Of a stretch of DNA of 64,000 bases, positions 53,938 through 62,623 are shown in pieces. Under the pieces are notes generated by a model. That model had not been told where the DNA came from. It worked only from the letters and a program-made list of their open reading frames with translations, and ran no database searches. Made by a program: the position numbers and the translations under genes. The DNA lies in NCBI GenBank assembly GCA_903884425.1, contig CAISEP010000016.1, positions 124,001-188,000 on the forward strand. Direction: 5' to 3'. Position 1 is the stretch's first letter. The number at the start of each line of letters is the position of its first letter. Source of the DNA: an uncultured Caulobacterales bacterium. GTDB lineage: Bacteria > Pseudomonadota > Alphaproteobacteria > Caulobacterales > Caulobacteraceae.

Positions 53938-55608
53938 ATGACCCTTGCTGCCGCTGACCCTGTCACGTCCGCTGACGCCGATCTCGGAAGCCTGATCCAG
54001 AGGACCACAAGCTGGGCGGAGGACTATCTCCGCGCCGCGACGGCGCAGGCCCGGGCGCTGACCTCCGTCAACGGCCGCCTGGACCGCCTGGCCCTGGACC
54101 GGGAACAGCACGTGGTCCATGGCCTGGCCTGGGTCGCCACCTATACGGAGCTGTTCCGGCAGGTGGGGGCCTGGCGGGAGCGGCTGCTGGCGGCGGGCCT
54201 GTTCGGTGCGACGGAAGACCTGCTGACCCGCGTCCTGTTCGCCGAATATGCGGCCCAGCTGGCCGGTGGCATTCCGATGAACCAGGGGGAGGTGGTCCGG
54301 CCGGACGATTTCGGCCTGTCCCTCGCCTTCGACCTGGCCCGGGCCTGGCGCGCCCTCGCCACCCAGGCGGACAAGACGGCGCTGGCCGACCACGTGGCAG
54401 CCGCCCAGGGCAAGCCCTCGGTGGAAGAGGCGGGTCTGGACGAGACCCTGACAATGATCCGCGACCAGTTCCACGCCTTTGCCGAGGAAAAGGTCGTCCC
54501 CTTCGCCCATGAGTGGCACCTGAAGGACCAGCTGATCCCCCTGGAACTGGTGAAGGAGCTGGGCCAGCTGGGCGTGTTCGGCCTGACCATCCCCGAGGAA
54601 TACGGCGGCTCGGGCCTCGGCAAGACGGCCATGTGCGTGGTGTCCGAGGTGCTGAGCCGCGGCTATATCGGCGTCGGCTCGCTCGGCACCCGCTCGGAGA
54701 TCGCCGCGGAGCTGATCATGCTGGGCGGGACCGACGACCAGAAGGCCCACTGGCTGCCGCGGATCGCCTCGGCCGAGACCCTACCCACCGCGGTGTTCAC
54801 CGAGCCCAACACCGGCTCGGACCTCGGCTCCCTGCGCACCCGGGCGACGCTCTCGGGGGACAGCTACATCGTCCAGGGCGGCAAGACCTGGATCACCCAC
54901 GGGGCCCGGGCGGACGTGATGACCCTGCTGGCCCGGACCGACCCGGCGACCACCGACTATCGCGGCCTGTCCATGTTCCTGGCGGAAAAGCCGAGGGGCG
55001 ATGACGCGACCCCCTTCCCGGCCAAGGGCATGAGCGGGGGCGAGATCGAGGTGCTGGGCTATCGCGGCATGAAGGAATACGAGATCGGCTTCGACGCCTT
55101 CTCCGTGCCCAAGGCCAACCTGCTGGGCGGGGTGGAGGGCCAGGGCTTCAAGCAGCTGATGGCCACCTTCGAGAGCGCGCGGATCCAGACCGCCGCCCGC
55201 GCCGTGGGCGTGGCCCAGGCGGCGATGGAGGCGGGGCTGTCCTATGCCCTCACCCGCCACCAGTTCGGCGGGCCGATCTTCGCCTTCCCCCGGGTGCACA
55301 ACAAGATCGCCATGATGGCGGCGGAGCTGATGGGCGTGCGGCAGCTGACCTATTTCGCCGCCGGGGAAAAGGACCAGGGCCGCCGCTGCGACCTGGAGGC
55401 CGGCATGGCCAAGCTGCTGGCCGCCCGGGTGGCCTGGGCGGCAGCGGACAATGCCGTGCAGATCCACGGGGGCAACGGCTTTGCCCTGGAATATCCCATC
55501 AGCCGCATCCTGTGCGACGCCCGCATCCTCAACATCTTCGAGGGGGCCGGCGAGATCCAGGCCCAGGTGATCGCCAGGCGCCTGCTGGAAGACGGCCGCA
55601 ACGCCTGA
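53938..55608 (+). CDS. mcd: acyl-CoA dehydrogenase, probable (2S)-methylsuccinyl-CoA dehydrogenase of the ethylmalonyl-CoA pathway
   Basis: 556 residues, longer than ordinary acyl-CoA dehydrogenases (about 380) because of a helical N-terminal extension of about 160 residues containing HGLAWVATYTELFRQ and LAGGIPMNQGEVVRP, features I associate with Mcd. The FAD enzyme core follows: TIPEEYGGSGLG, TEPNTGSDLGSLRTRA, GGKTWITHGA, RHQFGGPIFAFPRV, NAVQIHGGNGFALEYPISRI, and the C-terminal EGAGEIQ. Mcd oxidises methylsuccinyl-CoA to mesaconyl-CoA during acetyl-CoA assimilation. A cobalamin adenosyltransferase nearby supports this, as the pathway uses B12 mutases. Ecm, Ccr and Mch are not in the window. 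Confidence 0.82.
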   Translation: MTLAAADPVTSADADLGSLIQRTTSWAEDYLRAATAQARALTSVNGRLDRLALDREQHVVHGLAWVATYTELFRQVGAWRERLLAAGLFGATEDLLTRVLFAEYAAQLAGGIPMNQGEVVRPDDFGLSLAFDLARAWRALATQADKTALADHVAAAQGKPSVEEAGLDETLTMIRDQFHAFAEEKVVPFAHEWHLKDQLIPLELVKELGQLGVFGLTIPEEYGGSGLGKTAMCVVSEVLSRGYIGVGSLGTRSEIAAELIMLGGTDDQKAHWLPRIASAETLPTAVFTEPNTGSDLGSLRTRATLSGDSYIVQGGKTWITHGARADVMTLLARTDPATTDYRGLSMFLAEKPRGDDATPFPAKGMSGGEIEVLGYRGMKEYEIGFDAFSVPKANLLGGVEGQGFKQLMATFESARIQTAARAVGVAQAAMEAGLSYALTRHQFGGPIFAFPRVHNKIAMMAAELMGVRQLTYFAAGEKDQGRRCDLEAGMAKLLAARVAWAAADNAVQIHGGNGFALEYPISRILCDARILNIFEGAGEIQAQVIARRLLEDGRNA

Positions 55609-55688
55609 CCTGCCGCCACTGGCGGGAGGGGACCATCCGCCCTAGGTAAGGGGCTCAACGCACAAGGCGCCGGACGAACGGGACCGAC

Positions 55689-55892
55689 ATGGGCATCTTC
55701 ATCGACATTCTGATCGCGCTGGCCATGCTGGCCGTGCTGGGGTCCCTGTTCATGGGCCTGGTGGCCATGGCCCGGGGCGGGGAATATGCCCAGGCCAACT
55801 CCAACCGCTTCATGCAGTGGCGGGTGAAGACCCAGGCCGTGGCCATCGTCCTGCTGATCATCGGCTTCTGGTACAAGGCCACGCACGGCTGA
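55689..55892 (+). CDS. HIG1-domain twin-transmembrane protein
   Basis: 67 residues: two membrane segments (FIDILIALAMLAVLGSLFMGLVAMARGG and VKTQAVAIVLLIIGFWY) joined by QANSNRFMQWRVKTQ, the HIG1/twin-TM signature (N-R-x-M-x-W/R-V). HIG1 proteins associate with respiratory oxidases. The stop overlaps the next start by one base (TGATG), so it is coupled to the adenosyltransferase gene. Confidence 0.88.
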   Translation: MGIFIDILIALAMLAVLGSLFMGLVAMARGGEYAQANSNRFMQWRVKTQAVAIVLLIIGFWYKATHG

Positions 55893-56470
55893 TGGTCACC
55901 CTCAATCGCATCTACACCCGCACCGGCGACGGGGGGGAGACGCGGCTGGCCACGGGGGAGACCACGCCCAAGGACGACCCCCGGGTGGAAGCCTACGGGG
56001 ACGTGGACGAGACCAATGCCTGCCTCGGCCTCGTGCGCCTGCACACGGCGGACGACCCGGCGCTGGACGCCATCCTCGCCCGCATCCAGAACGAGCTGTT
56101 CGACCTCGGCGCGGACCTGGCCACGCCGGAGCGGGCGGGGCGGCCCCTGGAATGGCAGGCGCTGCGCATCGTGGCGTCACAGGTGGCGCGGCTGGAGGCG
56201 GACATCGACGCGCTGAACGAGCCGTTGTCGGAGCTGACCTCGTTTGTCCTGCCGGCGGGGACGGCGACGGCCACGCACCTGCACCTCGCCCGCACCGTCT
56301 GCCGCCGGGCGGAGCGCAAGCTCGTCGCCCTGTCCCGGGTGGAGGGGGAGATCGTGTCCGCCGACGCTCTCCGCTACCTGAACCGCCTGTCGGACTTCCT
56401 GTTCGTGGCGTCGCGCCACGCCAATCGCGCGGCAGGGGATGTGTTGTGGGTGCCGGGGGGGAGTCGGTAG
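55892..56470 (+). CDS. PduO-type ATP:cob(I)alamin adenosyltransferase
   Basis: 192 residues from ATG 55892. YTRTGDGGETRLATG is the ATP-binding N-terminal loop; GDVDETNACLGL, FDLGADLATP, RTVCRRAERKLVAL and NRLSDFLFVASRHAN are family signatures. It makes adenosylcobalamin for B12-dependent mutases such as ethylmalonyl- and methylmalonyl-CoA mutase, in line with the upstream Mcd candidate. The track's longer start is in the HIG1 gene. Confidence 0.95.
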   Translation: MVTLNRIYTRTGDGGETRLATGETTPKDDPRVEAYGDVDETNACLGLVRLHTADDPALDAILARIQNELFDLGADLATPERAGRPLEWQALRIVASQVARLEADIDALNEPLSELTSFVLPAGTATATHLHLARTVCRRAERKLVALSRVEGEIVSADALRYLNRLSDFLFVASRHANRAAGDVLWVPGGSR

Positions 56471-56477
56471 GGTGGTC

Positions 56478-56519
56478 TGCGTGGTTCGAGACGCGCGTTC
56501 CGCGCTCCTCACCATGACG
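56478..56519 (+). repeat. REP-like palindromic element, first arm of an inverted pair
   Basis: A 42-base unit beginning TGCGTGGTTCGAGACG and ending CTCCTCACCATGACG, with a perfect inner hairpin GCGCG-TTC-CGCGC. It resembles the REP family common in alphaproteobacterial intergenic regions (TTCGAGACG...CTCCTCA..ATGACG). Confidence 0.8.
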
Positions 56520-56570
56520 ACGGTTTGTTGATCGAGCCCACCACCGCTCGACGGTGGTTTCACCAACGCG

Positions 56571-56612
56571 CGTCATCCTGAGGAGGGCCGAAGGCCCGTC
56601 TCGAAGGACGCA
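56571..56612 (-). repeat. REP-like palindromic element, second arm of the inverted pair
   Basis: Same 42-base unit on the minus strand (TGCGTCCTTCGAGACG...CTCCTCAGGATGACG) with hairpin GGGCC-TTC-GGCCC. The 51 bases between the arms hold another stem, CCACCG-CTCGA-CGGTGG (56541-56557). Together they form a BIME-like structure between the adenosyltransferase and DUF2794 genes. Confidence 0.8.
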
Positions 56613-56620
56613 CACCCCCC

Positions 56621-56965
56621 CTAATCGACCACCCGGAACTTCCGGCTGTCGAACACCTTCAGCACCTGGGCCAACTCATGCCCCCGGCGCATCACCACGT
56701 CCCCCTGGCCGATGACGGCGAAGGCCCCCTGTTTGCGGGCCAGCTCCGGGCGTTTCTCGATGCGATAGGCGGGGGCCTCGGACGTCCGGCGGAAGATGGC
56801 GAACACCGCCGCCTCCCGGCCGCCGCCGATGGCATAGTCCCGCCACTCCCCCGCCGCCACCATCCGCCCGTAGACCCGCAGGATGGCGTCCAGCTCCCGC
56901 CGGTCGAAGAACACCTGGGCCCCGCGGGGGGCACTGTCGGGGACGGCGGCGATGTCTGAAGCCAT
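56621..56965 (-). CDS. DUF2794 family protein
   Basis: 114 residues matching the alphaproteobacterial DUF2794 pattern: VFFDRRELDAILRVYGRMVAAGEWRDYAIGGGREAAVFAIFRR, YRIEKRPELARKQGAFAVIGQGDVVMRRGHEL. The function is unknown; the family is confined to Alphaproteobacteria. It lies 96 bases downstream of flhA on the same strand but is not a known flagellar gene. Confidence 0.85.
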   Translation of the reverse strand: MASDIAAVPDSAPRGAQVFFDRRELDAILRVYGRMVAAGEWRDYAIGGGREAAVFAIFRRTSEAPAYRIEKRPELARKQGAFAVIGQGDVVMRRGHELAQVLKVFDSRKFRVVD

Positions 56966-57061
56966 GGGCGCTCGGACAGGCTGGAGGGAACAATCGTCCG
57001 AGGTTAGCGCAACATGGCGCGCCGCAAAGCCCGAAAATCCGTATGCGGCGCGATCTGCGCC

Positions 57062-59143
57062 CTAGATCTGGCCCAGGGTCTTCAGCCGGGCCCGGGGATG
57101 GATCTCGTTCTGGCTGAGGACGGTCGTGTGGTTGCGCACCCGCTCGATGATGGAGCGGACATAGGGCCGGATGCCGGCGCTGGTCAGCAGGACCGGCGTC
57201 TCGCCTTGCTGCGCGGCGGCGTCGAAGGCCTCCCGCACGGCCTGGATGAAGCCCTGCAGCCGGGAGGGGGCGAGCGCCAGCTGGCGGTCATCCCCCTGGC
57301 CGACAATGGCCTCGGCGAAGGTCTGCTCCCAGTCCGGGGTCAGGGTGATGATCGGCACGGCCCCGTCGTCGGTGCGGTGCTGCCAGCACAGCTGCTTGGC
57401 CAGCCGGGCGCGGACATGCTCGACAATGGAGGTCAGGCCGGAATTCGACCCGGCCGCCTCGCCGATCCCCTCGAGGATGGTGGGCAGGTCGCGGATGGAG
57501 ACCCGCTCCTTCAGAAGCGCCTGCAGCACCCGCTGCACCGTGGAGATGGAGACCTGGGACGGCACCAGGTCGTCGGCCAGCTTCTTCTGCTCCGCCGGCA
57601 GGTCGCGGAGCAGCTTGGACACCTCGGCATAGGAGAGAAGCTCGGGCATGGAGTCCTTCAGGATCTCCGTCAGGTGGGTGGTCAGCACCGTGGCCGGGTC
57701 GACGATGGTATAGCCGCGGAAGGTCGCCTCCTCCCGCAGGCTGTCGTCGATCCAGGTGGCGGGGAGGCCGAAGGCTGGTTCACGGACGTGCTGGCCGGGC
57801 AGGTCCACCTGCTGGCCCCGGGGGTCCATGGCCATGATCGAGCCGATCTTCACCTCGCCGAACCCGGCCTCCATCTCGCGGATGCGGATGGAATAGCCCT
57901 CCGTCGGCAGGCGCATGTTGTCGAGGATGCGCACGCTGGGCATGACGAAGCCGTATTCGGAGGCCAGCGTCCGGCGAAGCGCCCGGATCTGGTCCGTCAG
58001 CTTGCGCCCGTCCACGTCGTTGATCAGGCCCAGCAGGCCGTAGCCCAGCTCGATCTTCACATCGTCCATGGCCAGCGCCGTGGCGATCGGCTCCTCCGTG
58101 TCCTCGGCGGGCCTGGCCTCCACCGGCTCGGGCGGCGGCTTCACCGTGGCGGCGCGCCAGGCGATCACGCCCGCGCCGATGGCGATCACGGCAAAGGGCA
58201 GGATCGGCATGCCCGGAATCAGGCCCAGCACGCCGGCCGAGCCGGAGACGATGCCCATGCTCACCGGGTTGCGGGCCAGCTGCAGGGTGAGCGCCTTTTC
58301 GGCGGAGCCCTCCACCCCGGACTTGGAGACCAGCAGGCCCGCGGCGATGGAGATGACCAGGGCCGGCACCTGGCTGACCAGGCCCTCGCCGATGGACAGG
58401 ACCGTGTAGCTCGATGCCGCGGTCTGGAAGCTCACATGGTGCTGCACCACCCCGATGAGCATTCCGCCGATGACGTTGATGGCTGTGATGATGATCCCGG
58501 CCATGGCGTCGCCGCGCACGAACTTGGAGGCACCGTCCATGGCCCCGAAGAACTGGGACTCCTGCTCCAGCTCCTTGCGGCGGCGCTTGGCCTCCTTGTC
58601 GTCGATCAGGCCGGACGACAGGTCGGCATCGATGGCCATCTGCTTGCCGGGCATGGAATCGAGGGTGAAGCGCGCCGCTACTTCGGCGATGCGGGTGGAG
58701 CCCTTGGTGATCACCACGAAGTTGACGATCACCAGGATGATGAACACCACCACCCCGATCACGTAGTTGCCGCCCATCATCAGGGTGCCGAAGCCCTGGA
58801 TGATCATGCCCGCCGGGTCGCCGCCCTCGTGCCCGTGGGTCAGGATCAGGCGGGTGGAGGCGATGTTCAGGCCCAGCCGGTAGAGGGTCGCCACCAGCAG
58901 CACGGTGGGAAAGGCCGTGAACTCCAGCGGCTTCTTGATCAGCAGCGCCGTCATCAGGATGAGCACGGCGCTCATCAGGGACAGGGACAACAGCACGTCG
59001 ATGATCGGTGCCGCGATGGGCAGCACCAGCAAGAGCACGATGCCCATGACGCCCAGTGCCATGGCCACGTCGCCGCGCGCCAGCCAGCTGAGCATCAGCT
59101 GGGGCGTGAGACGCAGGGGTGACGGGGCGACGGCGCCGGCCAA
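57062..59143 (-). CDS. flhA: flagellar type III export apparatus protein FlhA
   Basis: 693 residues. The N-terminal half has eight membrane segments and the FHIPEP-type region (MALGVMGIVLLLVLPIAAPIIDVLLSLSLM, KPLEFTAFPTVLLVATLYRLGLNIASTRLIL, ARFTLDSMPGKQMAIDADL). The C-terminal cytoplasmic domain (from about 340) docks export substrates and chaperones (PSVRILDNMRLPTEGYSIRI, PATWIDDSLREEA, VPSQVSISTVQRVLQALLKERVSIRDL). It is the last gene of the flagellar run, 23 bases after flbD. Confidence 0.97.
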   Translation of the reverse strand: MAGAVAPSPLRLTPQLMLSWLARGDVAMALGVMGIVLLLVLPIAAPIIDVLLSLSLMSAVLILMTALLIKKPLEFTAFPTVLLVATLYRLGLNIASTRLILTHGHEGGDPAGMIIQGFGTLMMGGNYVIGVVVFIILVIVNFVVITKGSTRIAEVAARFTLDSMPGKQMAIDADLSSGLIDDKEAKRRRKELEQESQFFGAMDGASKFVRGDAMAGIIITAINVIGGMLIGVVQHHVSFQTAASSYTVLSIGEGLVSQVPALVISIAAGLLVSKSGVEGSAEKALTLQLARNPVSMGIVSGSAGVLGLIPGMPILPFAVIAIGAGVIAWRAATVKPPPEPVEARPAEDTEEPIATALAMDDVKIELGYGLLGLINDVDGRKLTDQIRALRRTLASEYGFVMPSVRILDNMRLPTEGYSIRIREMEAGFGEVKIGSIMAMDPRGQQVDLPGQHVREPAFGLPATWIDDSLREEATFRGYTIVDPATVLTTHLTEILKDSMPELLSYAEVSKLLRDLPAEQKKLADDLVPSQVSISTVQRVLQALLKERVSIRDLPTILEGIGEAAGSNSGLTSIVEHVRARLAKQLCWQHRTDDGAVPIITLTPDWEQTFAEAIVGQGDDRQLALAPSRLQGFIQAVREAFDAAAQQGETPVLLTSAGIRPYVRSIIERVRNHTTVLSQNEIHPRARLKTLGQI

Positions 59144-59166
59144 GGGGATCTACTCCGGAGACAGCA

Positions 59167-60555
59167 TCAGGCGGCGTAGACGCCCGAGCCCTGGGGCGCG
59201 GGCACGTTCACGCCGGCCTCGGCATATTCCTTCAGCTTGTTGCGCAGGGTCCGGATGGAGATGCCGAGGATGTTGGCGGCATGGGTCCGGTTGCCGAAGC
59301 AGTGCTCAAGCGTGTCGATGATCAGCTGCTGCTCCACCTGGGCCACGGTCTGGCCGACCAGGCCGCGGGTGCTGAGGTCCCCCACCTGTCCCGACGCCAG
59401 GGCCGCGCGCTGGGCTGCCTCCGCCGCCGGGTCGTGGGCGACGGCGGACAGGGGCTGGCCGTCCGGCAGGCGGATGGCGGCCTCGTCGATCTCCGGGCCG
59501 ATGGCCAGCAGCACCGCGCGGTGCATGGCGTTCTCCAGCTCCCGCACGTTCCCCGGCCAGGTGTGCTGGCGCAGGCGCTCTCTTGTGGTGGGGGCCAGGG
59601 GACGTTCCGCCACCCCGTTGGCGGCGGCGTACTTCTTGGCGAAGTGCTCGGCGAGCGCCAGGATGTCCGCCGGGCGTTCCCGCAGGGCGGGCAGGCGCAG
59701 GTTCACGACGTTCAGGCGATAGAGCAGGTCCTCGCGGAACGTACCCTCCTTCACCGCCTGGGCCAGGTCGCGGTTGGAGGTGGCGAGGATGCGGATGTTC
59801 ACCTTCACCGGCTTCTGGCCGCCGACCCGGTCGATCTCCCGCTCCTGGATGGCGCGGAGCAGCTTGGCCTGAAGCCGGGCATCCATCTCCGAGATCTCGT
59901 CCAGCAGAAGGGTGCCGCCGTCGGCCTCCTCGAACTTGCCGATGCGCCGGGCCACGGCACCGGTGAAGGCCCCCTTCTCGTGGCCGAACAGCTCGGATTC
60001 CAGCAGGTTGTCCGGAATGGCCGCGCAGTTGACGGAGATGAACGGCTTGTCGGCGCGGCGGGACTTCTGGTGGATGTAGCGGGCCATCACCTCCTTGCCG
60101 ACCCCGCTCTCGCCGGTGATCAGGATGGAGGCCTCGGAGGGCGCCACCTGGTCCGCCAGCTTGATCACCTGCTCCATGGACGGGTCGCGGGTGACCAGGG
60201 GTCGCTGGTCGTTGGAGACCGCCGCCAGCACCGCGGCAATCAGCTCCGGATCCGGCGGCAGGGGGATGAATTCCTTGGCCCCGGCCCGGATGGCATCCGC
60301 CGCCCGCTGGGGATCGGCGGCGACGCCGCAGGCCACCACCGGGCAGAAGATCCGCTCCGCATCGTTGGCCAGGATCAGGCCCGCAATGTCGAGGTCATAG
60401 TCGACCATCATCAGGTCCGCCCCCTGGCCTGCGCGCAGGGCGTGGGTCGCCTGGACGATGGTCTCGACGTGGGCGACCTTGGCCCCCGTGGACATGGCCA
60501 TCTTCACCGCCGCTGCCAGCTGTCCGTTCAGCCGGCCGACTACCAGAAGCCGCAT
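59167..60555 (-). CDS. flbD: sigma-54-dependent flagellar regulator FlbD
   Basis: 462 residues: a receiver-like N-terminal domain (1-115), an AAA+ domain with Walker A GESGVGKE, the sigma-54 contact loop GAFTGA, Walker B GGTLLLDEISEMD, and arginine-finger segments, then a Fis-type HTH at the C-terminus (GNRTHAANILGISIRTLRNKLKEY). In Caulobacter FlbD activates class III/IV flagellar genes with RpoN and represses the fliF promoter, controlled by FliX rather than phosphorylation. The conserved acidic pair of receivers is missing here (VVGRLNG). Confidence 0.95.
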   Translation of the reverse strand: MRLLVVGRLNGQLAAAVKMAMSTGAKVAHVETIVQATHALRAGQGADLMMVDYDLDIAGLILANDAERIFCPVVACGVAADPQRAADAIRAGAKEFIPLPPDPELIAAVLAAVSNDQRPLVTRDPSMEQVIKLADQVAPSEASILITGESGVGKEVMARYIHQKSRRADKPFISVNCAAIPDNLLESELFGHEKGAFTGAVARRIGKFEEADGGTLLLDEISEMDARLQAKLLRAIQEREIDRVGGQKPVKVNIRILATSNRDLAQAVKEGTFREDLLYRLNVVNLRLPALRERPADILALAEHFAKKYAAANGVAERPLAPTTRERLRQHTWPGNVRELENAMHRAVLLAIGPEIDEAAIRLPDGQPLSAVAHDPAAEAAQRAALASGQVGDLSTRGLVGQTVAQVEQQLIIDTLEHCFGNRTHAANILGISIRTLRNKLKEYAEAGVNVPAPQGSGVYAA

Positions 60556-60595
60556 GATCCGTTCTCCTTGCCTCTCTCAGACCGCCGACGCCCGA

Positions 60596-60928
60596 TCAGG
60601 CGTTGGTGTCGCCGTCCTTGATGATTTCCGTCATGGTCACGCCCAGGCGCTCGTCGACGACGACGACCTCGCCCCGGGCCACCAGGCGGTTGTTCACATA
60701 GATGTCGATGGCCTCGCCGACCTTGCGGTCCAGCTCCAGCACGCTGCCCTGGTTGAGCTTGAGGAGCTCGGCCACGGACATGGTGGTCTTGCCGATCACC
60801 GCGGAGATCTGCACCGGCACGTCGAACACCGGGGCCAGGTCGTGGGCGGTCTTTTCCTCGAAGTCCTCCGACGGCGGCTGCACCGCCGGGGCGTTGAACT
60901 GTTCCAGATTGAGGGTCTCGTCGCTCAT
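60596..60928 (-). CDS. fliN: flagellar switch protein FliN
   Basis: 110 residues; the SpoA (C-ring) domain covers residues about 30-105: FDVPVQISAVIGKTTMSVAELLKLNQGSVLELDRKVGEAIDIYVNNRLVARGEVVVVDERLGVTMTEI. It forms the lower C-ring with FliM and binds FliH. The acidic N-terminus (NLEQFNAPAVQPP) is variable. It lies two bases from fliH and 40 from flbD. Confidence 0.96.
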   Translation of the reverse strand: MSDETLNLEQFNAPAVQPPSEDFEEKTAHDLAPVFDVPVQISAVIGKTTMSVAELLKLNQGSVLELDRKVGEAIDIYVNNRLVARGEVVVVDERLGVTMTEIIKDGDTNA

Positions 60929-60930
60929 GG

Positions 60931-61590
60931 TCAGGACACCTGTTCCAGGACAATCGGTTCACCGTGCAGACCCTCGGCCGCAAGCGCGGTGGCGAGGGCT
61001 TCGGCCACGGCCGCCTCGGCCGCGACCGGATCGAACTGGGCCTTGCCGTCACCCCAGTCGAAGCCGAAGGCGGCCCGGGGCAGGGTCGGGTCGGTCCGCA
61101 CCACGATCTGGCAGGTGAGGCCGATCCGCTCCGCCGTGGCGGTCAGCAGCTCGGCCAGGCGCTCCGCCTCCGCCGCCGGGGCGCGGACCAGAAGGCGGGG
61201 CTCCGCCGCCAGCTCCTGCGACAGGGCGGCCAGCGCCGCCTCCACCGGGGCCTGGGGGAAGTGATCCAGCGCCGCGTCGGCGATCCTGCGGGCACAGGCC
61301 AGGGACAGGTCCGCACTGGCCCGGCGATGCTCGTGCGCCAGGGCGGCCAGGGCGCCGATGGCCTGGCGCAGGGTCGCGGAGATGTCGTCGAGGGTGGCGG
61401 CCATGTCGGCCTCTGCCAGGGCGACGGCGGACCGTTCCCCCTCGGCCCGGCCCTCGGCGCGGGCCTGTTCCACGTCCTCGGCGGTGAAGTGGCGCTTGGC
61501 GCGGGTCGACGGCACGACGGCGCCGTTGTCGAACACCGTGTCGAACAGGAACTTGGTGGGCGGGGGCTGGGTGGGGGTGTCCTGGGTCAT
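60931..61590 (-). CDS. fliH: flagellar export ATPase regulator FliH (FlbE)
   Basis: 219 residues. Low overall conservation, but the pattern fits FliH/FlbE: an N-terminal segment (FDTVFDNGAVV), a helical charged region (EDVEQARAEGRAEGERSAVALAEADMAATLDDISATLRQAI) with AxxxG-like spacing, and a C-terminal alpha/beta half (EPRLLVRAPAAEAERLAELLTATAERIGL, ...DWGDGKAQFDP). In Caulobacter this position in the fliF operon is flbE. FliH tethers the FliI ATPase to the C-ring. Confidence 0.85.
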   Translation of the reverse strand: MTQDTPTQPPPTKFLFDTVFDNGAVVPSTRAKRHFTAEDVEQARAEGRAEGERSAVALAEADMAATLDDISATLRQAIGALAALAHEHRRASADLSLACARRIADAALDHFPQAPVEAALAALSQELAAEPRLLVRAPAAEAERLAELLTATAERIGLTCQIVVRTDPTLPRAAFGFDWGDGKAQFDPVAAEAAVAEALATALAAEGLHGEPIVLEQVS

Positions 61591-61591
61591 G

Positions 61592-62623
61592 TCAGTAGAT
61601 CAGCTCGTCGTCGCCGCCGGAGCCGGCCAGCATGATCTCGCCCTTGGCGGCCAGGTCCTTGGCCACCTGCACCATGGCCATCTGCGCCTGGTCCACGTCC
61701 TTCAGGCGGACAGGCCCCATGCTCTCCATGTCCTCCCGCATGATCTTGGCCGCGCGTTCGCTCATGTTGGAGAAGAACATCTCCCGCAGGGTGTCGGAGG
61801 CCCCCTTCAGGGCCAGGCCCAGCTGGTCCTTCTCCACCGCCCGCAGCAGGGTCTGGACCCCGCCGGGATCGAGCTTGGACAGGTCCTCGAACACGAACAT
61901 CAGGGCCCGGATGCGCTCGGCGGATTCGCGGTTGCGCTCCTCCAGGGCGGCGATGAAGCGGCTCTCGGTCTGGCGGTCGAAATTGTTGAAGATGTCCGCC
62001 ATCATCTCGTGGCTGTCGCGCTTGGAGGTGCGGGCCAGGTTGGACATGAACTCCGTGCGCAGGGTCTGCTCGATCTTGTCGAGGATGTCCCGCTGCACCG
62101 GCTCCATCCGCAGCATCCGGGTCACGCATTCCAGGGCGAAGTCCTCGGGCAGGGCGGACAGGACCCGGCTGGCATGCTCGGCCTTGATCTTGGACAGCAC
62201 CACGGCGACGGTCTGCGGGTATTCGTTCTTCAGATAGTTGGCGAGCACGGCCTCGTTCACATTGCCGAGCTTGTCCCACATGGTGCGACCCGCCGGACCG
62301 CGGATCTCCTCCATCAGGTGCTCGACCTTCTCCGGCGGGAGGAAGGCGGTCAGCAGGCGCTGGGTCTGCTCGAAGGAGCCCATGATCGCGCCGGTGGACG
62401 ACATGCCGGAGACGAACTCCACCAGCAGGGACTCCACCACAGACGAGGATACGGTGCCGAGGCTCGACATCGCCTGGGAGATCTCCTTGATCTCCTCGTC
62501 GTCCAGGGCCTCCCACAGGCCGGCATGATCCTCCCCCAGCGCCAGCAGCACCACGGCGGCCTTTTCCACCCCGGACAGCTTGCTGGCGTCGTCAATCGCC
62601 GCCTTTTTACGAACCGCTGCCAT
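61592..62623 (-). CDS. fliG: flagellar motor switch protein FliG
   Basis: 343 residues with N, middle and C domains: [35 protein letters not shown], the middle EHHxxTxAx-type hinge region ([30 protein letters not shown]), and the torque helix region ([74 protein letters not shown]). It binds FliF and is pulled by MotA. Start overlaps the fliF stop by one base. Confidence 0.97.
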   Translation of the reverse strand: MAAVRKKAAIDDASKLSGVEKAAVVLLALGEDHAGLWEALDDEEIKEISQAMSSLGTVSSSVVESLLVEFVSGMSSTGAIMGSFEQTQRLLTAFLPPEKVEHLMEEIRGPAGRTMWDKLGNVNEAVLANYLKNEYPQTVAVVLSKIKAEHASRVLSALPEDFALECVTRMLRMEPVQRDILDKIEQTLRTEFMSNLARTSKRDSHEMMADIFNNFDRQTESRFIAALEERNRESAERIRALMFVFEDLSKLDPGGVQTLLRAVEKDQLGLALKGASDTLREMFFSNMSERAAKIMREDMESMGPVRLKDVDQAQMAMVQVAKDLAAKGEIMLAGSGGDDELIY

